Source of the DNA: Bacteroidales bacterium
Lineage (GTDB): Bacteria > Bacteroidota > Bacteroidia > Bacteroidales > B18-G4
Direction: 5' to 3'
Assembly: GCA_018401355.1 (NCBI GenBank)
Contig: JAGYLD010000016.1
Span: 1 to 39,881 of the forward strand
Length of the DNA: 39,881 nucleotides
The notes under the pieces are model-generated. The model was not told where the DNA came from, did no database searches, and saw only the letters and a list, made by a program, of their open reading frames with translations. Numbering within the stretch: the stretch's first letter is position 1; each line of letters starts with the position of its first letter. A program made the translations under genes and the position numbers. Positions 26,952-34,517 of this stretch are shown here, one piece after another.

Positions 26952-27701
26952 ATGAACACATTGAAATACGTTTTAATTCTGGCAACAGTTTTAATCATTG
27001 CGGCTTGTTCTTCCACAAAAGAAGCAGATAAAAAGCTATTTCCAATTAAAGTATTTTCCACCTTATCTGACTCATCCGGGATCCCTGCAGAGATTCATTT
27101 CACCAGTGGGCCGGCGCATAACTACCCTCTGATGGCCATCTGGGTTGAAGATACAGACAGCAACTACATTCAAACCCTGTATGTTTCTGAGTCGATTGGG
27201 AAAGGCACTTTTGACAGGGCAAAAGCCCAATCAGGCAAATGGCAGCCAGGAGAGGCAAGAAGGCCTGCCGCTTTACCTTATTGGGGACACAGGAGAGGTA
27301 TTCAGGCAGATGATGGGCTTTACCTTCCCACACCGGAAGAACCGGTCCCTGATGCTATCACAGGAGCAACACCAACAGGGGATTTCATCCTGAAGACCAA
27401 GTTACCCGAATCATCTGAGAAAAGTATCAGGATCTTGTTTGAGATCAATCAATCATGGGACTGGAATGAGTACTGGACCAACAATAAATATCCTGAAGAT
27501 AATGATTACAAAACCTCCAGCCAACCAGCACTGGTTTATGAAACTGTTATAAATCTTGAGGACCGGGAAAAAGAATATACCCTGAAACCTATTGGCCACA
27601 GTCACCAAAGTGGCAAAAACGGAAAACTATATAGCAATATATCGACCCTTACCACGGCATTAGAGATTACCGGTTCCATAAAGGTTCGTTTTACAGATTA
27701 A
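26952..27701 (+). CDS. DUF2271-like lipoprotein
   Basis: The 249-residue product has a lipoprotein signal with lipobox IAAC (Cys19). The body, with HNYPLMAIWVEDTDSNYIQT (about 56-75), fits the DUF2271 family, in which a flavin-system-associated periplasmic role is suspected but not proven; the family call is from memory. It has many Trp and aromatic residues (for example NQSWDWNEYW, about 166-175). The start directly follows the 8-bp repeat tract, so its expression may vary with repeat number. It ends 10 bases before a convergent small gene, with no clear terminator. Confidence 0.7.
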   Translation: MNTLKYVLILATVLIIAACSSTKEADKKLFPIKVFSTLSDSSGIPAEIHFTSGPAHNYPLMAIWVEDTDSNYIQTLYVSESIGKGTFDRAKAQSGKWQPGEARRPAALPYWGHRRGIQADDGLYLPTPEEPVPDAITGATPTGDFILKTKLPESSEKSIRILFEINQSWDWNEYWTNNKYPEDNDYKTSSQPALVYETVINLEDREKEYTLKPIGHSHQSGKNGKLYSNISTLTTALEITGSIKVRFTD

Positions 27702-27711
27702 TCTTAAACCA

Positions 27712-28035
27712 TTATGTAAAATTAACAGTAAATCCTTCTTTCAGATCGCTGATAGCCGTCCTTCTTTTGGCAGCATCCACTTCCATCCTTGCACAAACGC
27801 AATTACCGGATTTTTTTTTGTCATCCCTGTTCAGTAGTTTTTCATTGAGCGAAGAAAGGTCTTCAGTCTCGCCAATATCTATCAAATCATGTTTGACTTT
27901 GTTGTCCTCTTCCTTCCTGTTGGCGACTATATATACCCCCCCAGCTTTCTTAAAATGCCCCAGGGACTGAAATGAATAAAACCTGTAATGCTTTCCGGAG
28001 CGGCCTCTTAAATAAAACATTTTTACATCATCCAT
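27712..28035 (-). CDS. Small GIY-YIG-like protein lacking catalytic residues
   Basis: About 101-118 residues depending on start. ATG at 28035 is used here; 28068 and 28020 are alternatives, the last fitting the family best. Numbered from 28068, G44-V45-Y46 and D64-I65-G66-E-T-E-D-L resemble the GIY and YIG motifs of a GIY-YIG domain, and GNCVCARM fits the following strand. The second tyrosine is Asp64 and the catalytic arginine position (about 74) is Leu, so nuclease activity is unlikely. A run of nine A (nine T on the plus strand) codes part of DKKKSG and could hide a frameshift. The role is unknown; binding without cleavage is possible. Confidence 0.5.
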   Translation of the reverse strand: MDDVKMFYLRGRSGKHYRFYSFQSLGHFKKAGGVYIVANRKEEDNKVKHDLIDIGETEDLSSLNEKLLNRDDKKKSGNCVCARMEVDAAKRRTAISDLKEGFTVNFT

Positions 28036-28068
28036 AACATAGGTCGTTTTGTTGAACTTAATGATCAA

Positions 28069-28267
28069 TCAAGTTACTGGTCACTATTTTGAAAACCTGT
28101 TATGTTGGAATAACAAGTAACGGAAAGTTTCCGATGATCACAGAAACCACAGATAAGGATGGCTTTGCGGGGAAAACTTACCTGTGCATTTTACATAAAA
28201 ATACAACAAAATAAAAGAAAAAGCAAGTTAATGGAATGAAATTATCAAGTGGAGTGGCATAGCTGGA
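28069..28267. other. Intergenic region between the GIY-YIG-like gene and the ABC permease
   Basis: About 200 bases with no convincing gene and no TAnnTTTG on either strand. A short palindrome CGGAAA-G-TTTCCG lies at 28121-28133. The region downstream of the permease stop has no T-run hairpin. Confidence 0.4.
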
Positions 28268-29599
28268 TCAGCTCTTGTATTTCAGCCACTTCCAAAGCTC
28301 CTTATAATTAATCTTTTTACCGTACATCAATATTCCTGTTCTGTATATTTTTCCTGCGAGCCAGGTAGTTCCAAGAAATCCAAGTATTAAAAGGGCCATT
28401 GAAAGATAAAGCTCCCAATAAGGGACGCCAAATGGGATTCTCACCATCATTATCACCGGCGATGTCAGTGGTATAATGGAAAACCAGAATGCCAGAGGCC
28501 CATCGGGATATCGCATAACGAACTGTGCCATCACTAAGGACAAAATGAGGGGAATGCTTACCGGCAACATGAATTGCTGGGTATCTACTTCTGTATCTGA
28601 AGCAGAACCAATGGCTGCAAAGAGAGCGGCATACAACAGGTAACCAAATAAGAAATAAAATAAAAAACCAAGTATCATGACCCCAAAGTCAATGGTCCGG
28701 ATAATTTCAAATGCCCTGGCAACATTTTGCTGTTCAGTATCGGCATGCATTTCTTCTTCCTGCATCATGATTTGTTCCTGTCCCGGAACAACCTGTGTTA
28801 AACTTTCCTTTGGAATCTGATCCGCGTAAGCTACCTGAAATACAGATACAATAGCAAATGTGAGAATAATCCACAACAGAAACTGAGTCAGTCCTACGAG
28901 GGCCAAACCCAGGATCTTACCCATCATTAGTTGAAATGGTTTTACGGAAGAAACTATAATCTCCACAATCCTGTTGGTTTTTTCTTCAATTACCCCACGC
29001 ATCACCTGAGCACCAAAAATAAAAATAAACATATAGATAAGAATGCCGGCAAAGATGCCCAAAACCATGCTTACCTCAGTAAAAGTCTTTTCCTCTGCCC
29101 CGTCTTTGTCTATTTTTATACTGACAAGATTGATCTTTGCCTTTATTGACAGGATGACTTCCTGATCAATACCGGAGGCTGCCAGCTTTAAAGCCTCAAC
29201 CTCCTTTTTCATAATATTCCTAATGTAACTCCTGATGCTTGCAGGAAACTGCTTTTTGCTATATAAAACAGCAGAAGAAGGTAAATTCAGTTCTGTCCTG
29301 GGAATATACACCAGGCCATCATCCTCATTTTTTAGTAAATTATTCTTAGCAGTTTCAATATCGGTGGTGATATACTGAAACTGTATATTATCCGAATCCT
29401 CAAACTTTCCGTAAAACACGCCGGTTTCATCAAGGACCAGGATGGTTTTCTTGCTTTGATCTGAGATTTGAGAAAATATGATGGGGAGGATGATCACGGA
29501 TGCCATGAGCAAAGGCCCCAGAAAGGTCATAATAATAAACGACCTCTTACGAACCCTGGTCAGATACTCCCGTTTTATTACAAGCAATATTTTATTCAT
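28268..29599 (-). CDS. ABC-2 type transporter permease (NatB-like)
   Basis: The 443-residue membrane protein begins with the ABC-2 permease opening LLVIKREYLTRVRKRSFIIMTFLGP, then a large periplasmic domain (about 45-170), and about five further helices from residue 178. A segment between helices, VVPGQEQIMMQEEEMHADTEQ, is acidic and unusual. The protein resembles the NatB sodium exporter permease; the true substrate is unknown. Its start overlaps the ATPase gene by 8 bases. The pair follows grpE-dnaJ, a gene order I recall as common in Bacteroidota. Confidence 0.9.
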   Translation of the reverse strand: MNKILLVIKREYLTRVRKRSFIIMTFLGPLLMASVIILPIIFSQISDQSKKTILVLDETGVFYGKFEDSDNIQFQYITTDIETAKNNLLKNEDDGLVYIPRTELNLPSSAVLYSKKQFPASIRSYIRNIMKKEVEALKLAASGIDQEVILSIKAKINLVSIKIDKDGAEEKTFTEVSMVLGIFAGILIYMFIFIFGAQVMRGVIEEKTNRIVEIIVSSVKPFQLMMGKILGLALVGLTQFLLWIILTFAIVSVFQVAYADQIPKESLTQVVPGQEQIMMQEEEMHADTEQQNVARAFEIIRTIDFGVMILGFLFYFLFGYLLYAALFAAIGSASDTEVDTQQFMLPVSIPLILSLVMAQFVMRYPDGPLAFWFSIIPLTSPVIMMVRIPFGVPYWELYLSMALLILGFLGTTWLAGKIYRTGILMYGKKINYKELWKWLKYKS

Positions 29600-30527
29600 G
29601 TCCGTCCTGCTCCCTTATTTTATCGATAAAAATGTCGTTCATGGTAGGCAGAATTTCCTGCAGGGAATGAATTTTTACATTTTTAATCATCACATTCAAC
29701 AGGTCGTTTGCGTCATATCCCGGTTGAATCTTAATCTTTGCATTTCGCAATCCCTCTTCCTCATATTCATCCAGGATACTGAATTTATCATTCAGGAATC
29801 CAACAAGTGGCTCAGCAGATCCATTGAAAGATACTGCAAAAATGTTTGCCCGGTATTGCTGTTTAATTTCCTTTACCTTGCCGTCAAGGATCTTTTGAGA
29901 TTTATTGATCAGGGCAATATGATCACACAACTCTTCAACCGAAGCCATATTATGTGTAGAAAAGAGAATGGTAGCGCCTTCATTTCGAAGTCTGAATATC
30001 TCATCCTTCAAAAGATTTACATTGATCGGGTCAAAGCCGCTAAAAGGCTCGTCAAAAATCAGCAGTTCAGGTTCATGCACAACGGTAACAATGAATTGTA
30101 TCTTCTGCTGCATCCCTTTAGAGAGCTCCTCCACCTTTCTATTCCACCACTTATCTATATCGAACTTTTCAAACCAAGATTTCAGCTTTTTCTGAGCTTC
30201 CGGTTTGCCAAGGCCTTTCAACTGAGCAAGATAGAGAGCCTGTTCCCCTACCTTCATCTTTCTGTACAAACCACGTTCTTCCGGAAGATATCCGATGTTC
30301 TTTACGTGATCATAGTGCATCTTCTCCCCTTTGAAGATAAGATTTCCTTTGTCAGGTGCAGTAATCATATTGATGATCCTGATGAGGCTGGTCTTCCCTG
30401 CACCATTGGGCCCAAGCAATCCAAAAATGCTTTGCTTCGGTACAGCTACTGAAACATCATCAAGAGCCAGATGGTTAGCATATTGTTTGGATATATTATT
30501 TGCTGTTAACAGGTCCATCTCTTTCAT
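29592..30527 (-). CDS. ABC transporter ATP-binding protein (NatA-like)
   Basis: The 311-residue subunit drives the partner permease. Walker A is GLLGPNGAGKTSL (about 34-46), the ABC signature is VEELSKGMQQ (about 132-141), Walker B is LLIFDEPFSGFDP and the switch His is in STHNM. A DUF4162-like C-terminal domain follows (about 225-305). The gene lies 7 bases after dnaJ and overlaps the permease. A chaperone-coupled export role is suggested only by position. The substrate could be sodium, a drug or a lipid. Confidence 0.93.
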   Translation of the reverse strand: MKEMDLLTANNISKQYANHLALDDVSVAVPKQSIFGLLGPNGAGKTSLIRIINMITAPDKGNLIFKGEKMHYDHVKNIGYLPEERGLYRKMKVGEQALYLAQLKGLGKPEAQKKLKSWFEKFDIDKWWNRKVEELSKGMQQKIQFIVTVVHEPELLIFDEPFSGFDPINVNLLKDEIFRLRNEGATILFSTHNMASVEELCDHIALINKSQKILDGKVKEIKQQYRANIFAVSFNGSAEPLVGFLNDKFSILDEYEEEGLRNAKIKIQPGYDANDLLNVMIKNVKIHSLQEILPTMNDIFIDKIREQDGHE

Positions 30528-30534
30528 ACGGAAG

Positions 30535-31677
30535 CTAATTAAAATATTCCCTCATACGCTCGAAAAATCCTTTGTCTTTGCTGGTTGGGTTGGGTTGAAA
30601 ATTTTCTGATTTCGACAATTTTTCCAGGATAGCTTTTTCGTCCTTTGAAAGGTTCTTGGGTGTCCATACATTGATATTTATCAGGATATCACCCCTTCCA
30701 AAGCCATTAAGGTCAGGCACTCCTTTTCCTTTCAACCTCAAAACCTTTCCCGCCTGTGTTCCTGGTGTGATCTTTATCCTCGCCTTGTTTTCTATGGTTG
30801 GAACCTCCACTGTTGCACCGAGGGCAGCATCAGTGAAAGAAATATATTTATCGTAGATAAGGTTCCTGCCGTCGCGTACAAGATCAGGATGATGAACTTC
30901 TTCCACCATGATGATCAGGTCACCGGGGATACCTCCACGGGCACCTGCGTTTCCTTTACCCGACAAAGAAAGCTGCATTCCATCAGAAACACCGGCTGGT
31001 ATCTTTACTTTTATCACATCATCTCCTCTGACAATTCCATTTCCATGACATTTATGGCATTTTTCTGAAATGGTCTGGCCTTCACCGCCACACGTTGGAC
31101 ACGTTGCCGTTGTCCTCATTTGTCCCAGAAAAGTGTTGGTAACCTGTGTTACCTGTCCCGACCCGTTACACGTAGAACATGTGCTGAAGGAACCACCCTT
31201 ATGGGCACCGGTACCACTACATTCATCACAGGAAACATATTTGCTAACCTTGATCTTTTTCTCAACCCCGGTTGCAATCTCCTGGAGGTTCATTTTTACT
31301 TTTACCCGGAGGTTGGTGCCCTTGTTGACACGCCTGCGGGTTCTTCCTCCTCCTCCAAATCCGCCAAAACCAAAATTTTCAAAAATATCACCAAACTGGC
31401 TGAAGATATCATCCATCGACATCCCTGCCCCGCCAAAACCACCGGAGCCTCGTAGCCCTTCATGACCAAACTGGTCATATCGCTGACGCTTTTGGGGATC
31501 CCTTAAAACCTCATAAGCCTCCGCAGCTTCCTTAAATTTAACTTCTGCTTCAGGATTATCGGGATTCTTATCCGGATGAAACTTTAGGGCCTTTTGACGG
31601 TATGCCTTCTTAATTTCTAATTCAGTAGCTGATCTTGAAACTTCCAGTATCTCGTAATAGTCTCTTTTTTGCGACAT
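30535..31677 (-). CDS. dnaJ: Chaperone DnaJ (Hsp40)
   Basis: DnaJ delivers unfolded proteins to DnaK and stimulates its ATPase. The 380-residue protein has a J domain with HPD at 34-36, a Gly/Phe-rich linker (about 76-112), and four zinc-finger repeats [24 protein letters not shown] and CHKCHGNG, then the C-terminal peptide-binding domain. All residues needed for activity are present. It begins 25 bases after grpE on the same strand. DnaK is not in the window. Confidence 0.97.
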   Translation of the reverse strand: MSQKRDYYEILEVSRSATELEIKKAYRQKALKFHPDKNPDNPEAEVKFKEAAEAYEVLRDPQKRQRYDQFGHEGLRGSGGFGGAGMSMDDIFSQFGDIFENFGFGGFGGGGRTRRRVNKGTNLRVKVKMNLQEIATGVEKKIKVSKYVSCDECSGTGAHKGGSFSTCSTCNGSGQVTQVTNTFLGQMRTTATCPTCGGEGQTISEKCHKCHGNGIVRGDDVIKVKIPAGVSDGMQLSLSGKGNAGARGGIPGDLIIMVEEVHHPDLVRDGRNLIYDKYISFTDAALGATVEVPTIENKARIKITPGTQAGKVLRLKGKGVPDLNGFGRGDILININVWTPKNLSKDEKAILEKLSKSENFQPNPTSKDKGFFERMREYFN

Positions 31678-31702
31678 AGATATTTTTGATTTTTACGGGT
31701 TG

Positions 31703-32314
31703 CTATGCACCAACAACCACCTTGGCAAACCTGATAACCTTTCCATTGAGAAGGTAGCCCTTTTCAACTTCATCAACAACCTTGCCTTTCTGCTCCGGTT
31801 CCGGTGCCGGAATATTGGTTATTGCCTCATGAAAATCGGTATTGAATTCTTCCCCGACAGCCTTCAATTGCTCCAATCCCTTATGGTTAAGAACCGTGAG
31901 AAACTTGTTGAAAATGAGGATAACCCCTTCCTTCAGAGTTTCACCGGCATCTGATTCATCCATCGATTTAATGGCACGTTCAAAATCATCCAGGACAGGC
32001 AAAAGAGCAATGATAACATCCTCAGATGCTGTCTTGCTCATCTCTACCTTTTCTTTCAGCGTCCTCTTCCTGAAGTTATCAAATTCTGAAAATAAACGCA
32101 GGTACTTATCATTGAGTTCTTCAACTTTTTCTTTCAATTCATTGTTCTCCTTTTCCAAACCAGACTTTTTGGCCTTTCTGCCGGATTTTTTACCTGAGTC
32201 CTTATTATTACTTTCTTCTTTTAACTCAGGTTGTCCGGCTTCCTGATCATGCTGAAGTTCTTCCTTCTGTTCACCGGCTTCTTCGTTGTTGGGTCTTTTA
32301 ATATCTTCACTCAT
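31703..32314 (-). CDS. grpE: Nucleotide exchange factor GrpE
   Basis: GrpE releases ADP from DnaK. The 203-residue protein has a charged, low-complexity N-terminus (about 1-50, rich in Glu/Lys), a long coiled coil (about 50-100), and a C-terminal beta domain. The characteristic FDNFRKRT is present (about 92-99). A GxxxxxFDP-like segment is represented by EEFNTDFHEAI. It is the first gene of grpE-dnaJ-ABC-ABC. The upstream 100 bases carry no CIRCE operator and no TAnnTTTG element, but do contain a cluster of TGnCA-like words. Confidence 0.95.
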   Translation of the reverse strand: MSEDIKRPNNEEAGEQKEELQHDQEAGQPELKEESNNKDSGKKSGRKAKKSGLEKENNELKEKVEELNDKYLRLFSEFDNFRKRTLKEKVEMSKTASEDVIIALLPVLDDFERAIKSMDESDAGETLKEGVILIFNKFLTVLNHKGLEQLKAVGEEFNTDFHEAITNIPAPEPEQKGKVVDEVEKGYLLNGKVIRFAKVVVGA

Positions 32315-32465
32315 CGCAATTACTCTTTTTGATCGGATAATTCTTCACAAATAATCTGCCATTTAATCCATAACGACAATTTGGCAGTACAATGACAATT
32401 CATGTTGTCCAAGGCCACTTCTTTGTTTAAATCAGGAATCTTTAACCGATTTAACATCAGACCTG

Positions 32466-33770
32466 CTACACCCTGGCAATCCTGGCACCAAGCGTCTGCA
32501 AGCGTTTATCAATGTTCTGGTATCCCCGGTCTATTTGTTCAATGTTATGGATGGTACTTTTGCCATCGGCCGAAAGTGCTGCTATCAATAGTGCAACGCC
32601 GGCACGTATATCCGGGGATGTCATGGAAATTCCTTTAAGAGGGTACTGTCTGTCAAGTCCTATCACCGTAGCGCGGTGCGGGTCACAAAGTATGATCTGC
32701 GCCCCCATGTCAATCAGTTTATCGACGAAAAACAACCGGCTTTCAAACATCCATTGATGGACCAGCAAGCTACCCTTGGCCTGTGTCGCTGTGACCAGGA
32801 CAATACTGATCAGGTCAGGAGTAAAACCCGGCCACGGGGCATCCCTGACAGTAAGAATGGAACCATCGAGAAAAGTTTCTATTTCATATGATTTCTGGGA
32901 AGGCACAATGATATCATCGTCCCTTTTTACAATGCTGATGCCCAATTTTTTAAACACACTGGGGATCATTCCCAGATGTTCGTAATTAACATTTTTTATG
33001 GTAATCTCTGATTGTGTCATAGCCGCCAGGCCAATAAAACTGCCCACTTCTATCATATCCGCCAGCAATCTGTGTTCTGTACCACCCAGGCTTTCTACAC
33101 CTTCAATAATCAGCAGGTTAGAGCCCACCCCTGAGATTTTTGCACCCATCCTGTTTAGCATGCTGCATAACTGGAAAAGATAAGGTTCACAGGCAGCATT
33201 ATGAATGGTAGTTTTCCCTTTTGCCAATACGGCAGTCATGACAATATTGGCTGTACCGGTTACCGAAGCCTCATCCAACAGCATCTGGCATCCCTTAAGA
33301 TTGGAAGAGTCTACCTGGTAAAATCCTTTATCATCATGATAATTAAAGCTTGCGCCCAGCTTCTGCAAACCAATGAAGTGGGTATCCAACCTCCTGCGTC
33401 CTATCTTATCACCTCCGGGATGTGGCATAAATGCTTTGCCAAACCTCGCAAGCAAAGGCCCAAGGATCATGATGGAGCCTCGGAGGCTTTCGCCTTGTTC
33501 CCGGAACTCAGCGCTGCGCATATAATCCAGATCAATGTTGGCTGCCCGGAATGAATAAGTATCTTCACTTTCCTGTACTACCTCTGAACCAAGGCCTTTG
33601 ATGATATCTATAAGTTTTACAACATCCCGGATGGCCGGAATATTACTGATGATCACTTTTTCCGGTGTAAGCAAAGTAGCACTGATCACCTGGAGGGCTT
33701 CGTTCTTCGCCCCCTGGGGAACTATCTCTCCGTGAAGCCTCTGCCCGCCTAAGATCTCAAATGAACTCAT
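32466..33770 (-). CDS. murA: UDP-N-acetylglucosamine 1-carboxyvinyltransferase MurA, Asp in place of the active-site Cys
   Basis: MurA adds enolpyruvate from PEP to UDP-GlcNAc, the first committed step of peptidoglycan synthesis. The 434-residue protein has the EPSP synthase fold with the N-terminal GAKNEALQVISATLL (about 20-34) and GPLLARFGKAFMPHPGGDKIGRR (about 104-126). In E. coli the loop residue is Cys115; here the aligned residue is Asp121 in PGGDKIG. Asp versions keep activity but escape alkylation by fosfomycin, as known for Mycobacterium and Chlamydia. The gene starts 11 bases after the DUF4290 gene, so both are probably one transcript. Confidence 0.95.
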   Translation of the reverse strand: MSSFEILGGQRLHGEIVPQGAKNEALQVISATLLTPEKVIISNIPAIRDVVKLIDIIKGLGSEVVQESEDTYSFRAANIDLDYMRSAEFREQGESLRGSIMILGPLLARFGKAFMPHPGGDKIGRRRLDTHFIGLQKLGASFNYHDDKGFYQVDSSNLKGCQMLLDEASVTGTANIVMTAVLAKGKTTIHNAACEPYLFQLCSMLNRMGAKISGVGSNLLIIEGVESLGGTEHRLLADMIEVGSFIGLAAMTQSEITIKNVNYEHLGMIPSVFKKLGISIVKRDDDIIVPSQKSYEIETFLDGSILTVRDAPWPGFTPDLISIVLVTATQAKGSLLVHQWMFESRLFFVDKLIDMGAQIILCDPHRATVIGLDRQYPLKGISMTSPDIRAGVALLIAALSADGKSTIHNIEQIDRGYQNIDKRLQTLGARIARV

Positions 33771-33781
33771 GAAGTCATGTT

Positions 33782-34408
33782 TTAATTCTTACTCCTGCGA
33801 TTTCTGTTCCTTGTGTTGTTGTCGCGTTTGTTTACAAACTTCTTACGGCGGTTGCGTCCAAGGATATCACTTGTTTCGTGAAGCCTGAATCCTTCATCAA
33901 GCTTTAGCTCTCCCCCGGATAATTCCTCGAAGTGTTTGTAAATCAATTCATCGTTGACAGAATCTCTGTTCCAGTTCAGGTAGGACTTTTTCAGATGGTT
34001 GGCAATGATCTCTATCAGGGCTTCCTTCTCTTCTCCTTCCGGCAGGGTGATGGCTTTGGCTATTATGCGTTCAACATTTCTGCCATAATGCCTGAACCTC
34101 ATCGGTTCCTTTTTGTATGACAACTTTTGAGGTTTGGCTTCCAGAACGTTCCTGTCAGGATAGGGATAAGGTGAGTCAACATCCAGATTAAAACCCGAAA
34201 TGATGATAAGATGATCCCATAGCTTATGCTTGTAATCTCCGGATTCCTTTACCTTGGGATTCATCGATGCCATTATGTTAACAATGGCTTTTGCTATCGT
34301 CGTTCTTTTTTCCCTGTCCTCAATGGACACTGCTTGCTGGATCATCTTCTGAACGTTCCTGCCGTATTCCGGCATCACCAGCTTTTCCCTTGTACTGTTA
34401 TATTCCAT
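33782..34408 (-). CDS. DUF4290-family protein with an internal repeat and basic tail
   Basis: The 208-residue protein matches the Bacteroidota DUF4290 family, which commonly precedes murA; the function is unknown. The element YGRNV(Q/E)(K/R)(M/I)I occurs twice (15-23 and 108-116), each followed by a helical acidic/basic stretch, which suggests an ancient duplication of a roughly 90-residue unit. The C-terminus (about 185-208) is highly basic and Asn-rich (KRDNNTRNRNRRSKN), possibly binding nucleic acid or membrane. No signal peptide or membrane helix is present, so it is likely cytoplasmic. The promoter at 34489-34517 fits this gene. Confidence 0.88.
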   Translation of the reverse strand: MEYNSTREKLVMPEYGRNVQKMIQQAVSIEDREKRTTIAKAIVNIMASMNPKVKESGDYKHKLWDHLIIISGFNLDVDSPYPYPDRNVLEAKPQKLSYKKEPMRFRHYGRNVERIIAKAITLPEGEEKEALIEIIANHLKKSYLNWNRDSVNDELIYKHFEELSGGELKLDEGFRLHETSDILGRNRRKKFVNKRDNNTRNRNRRSKN

Positions 34409-34488
34409 GAAAATAAATCTAAAAAATGTTTGCTGTAAAATCGAAAGGGTTCAAATAAGGTCAGTTTTTTTGGAGCATTTAATTGGTG

Positions 34489-34517
34489 CAAAGATAAATA
34501 ATTTATTTTATTTCAAA
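34489..34517 (-). promoter_or_regulatory. Promoter for the DUF4290-murA genes
   Basis: On the minus strand TTTG (34517-34514) is followed after 17 bases by TATCTTTG (34496-34489), an exact TAnnTTTG that continues with CA. A start near 34482 gives a leader of about 74 bases. The -33 part lies within the end of the helicase gene. Confidence 0.6.

Noticed and set aside
26765-27061. Minus-strand frame coding a LYGY/VIWL-type hydrophobic repeat peptide
   Set aside because: The peptide is simply the translation of the 8-bp repeat tract (24 bases equal 8 codons) and overlaps two real genes.
28121-28133. Palindrome CGGAAA-G-TTTCCG as an operator or terminator
   Set aside because: It is short, far from any start codon or promoter element and not followed by a T-run.
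29478-30452. Long plus-strand open frame (324 codons) over the ABC transporter genes
   Set aside because: It is antisense to the clearly functional ATPase and permease genes and has no domain, promoter or codon pattern of its own.
32315-32465. CIRCE/HrcA operator upstream of grpE
   Set aside because: No TTAGCACTC-N9-GAGTGCTAA or close variant is present in this region.
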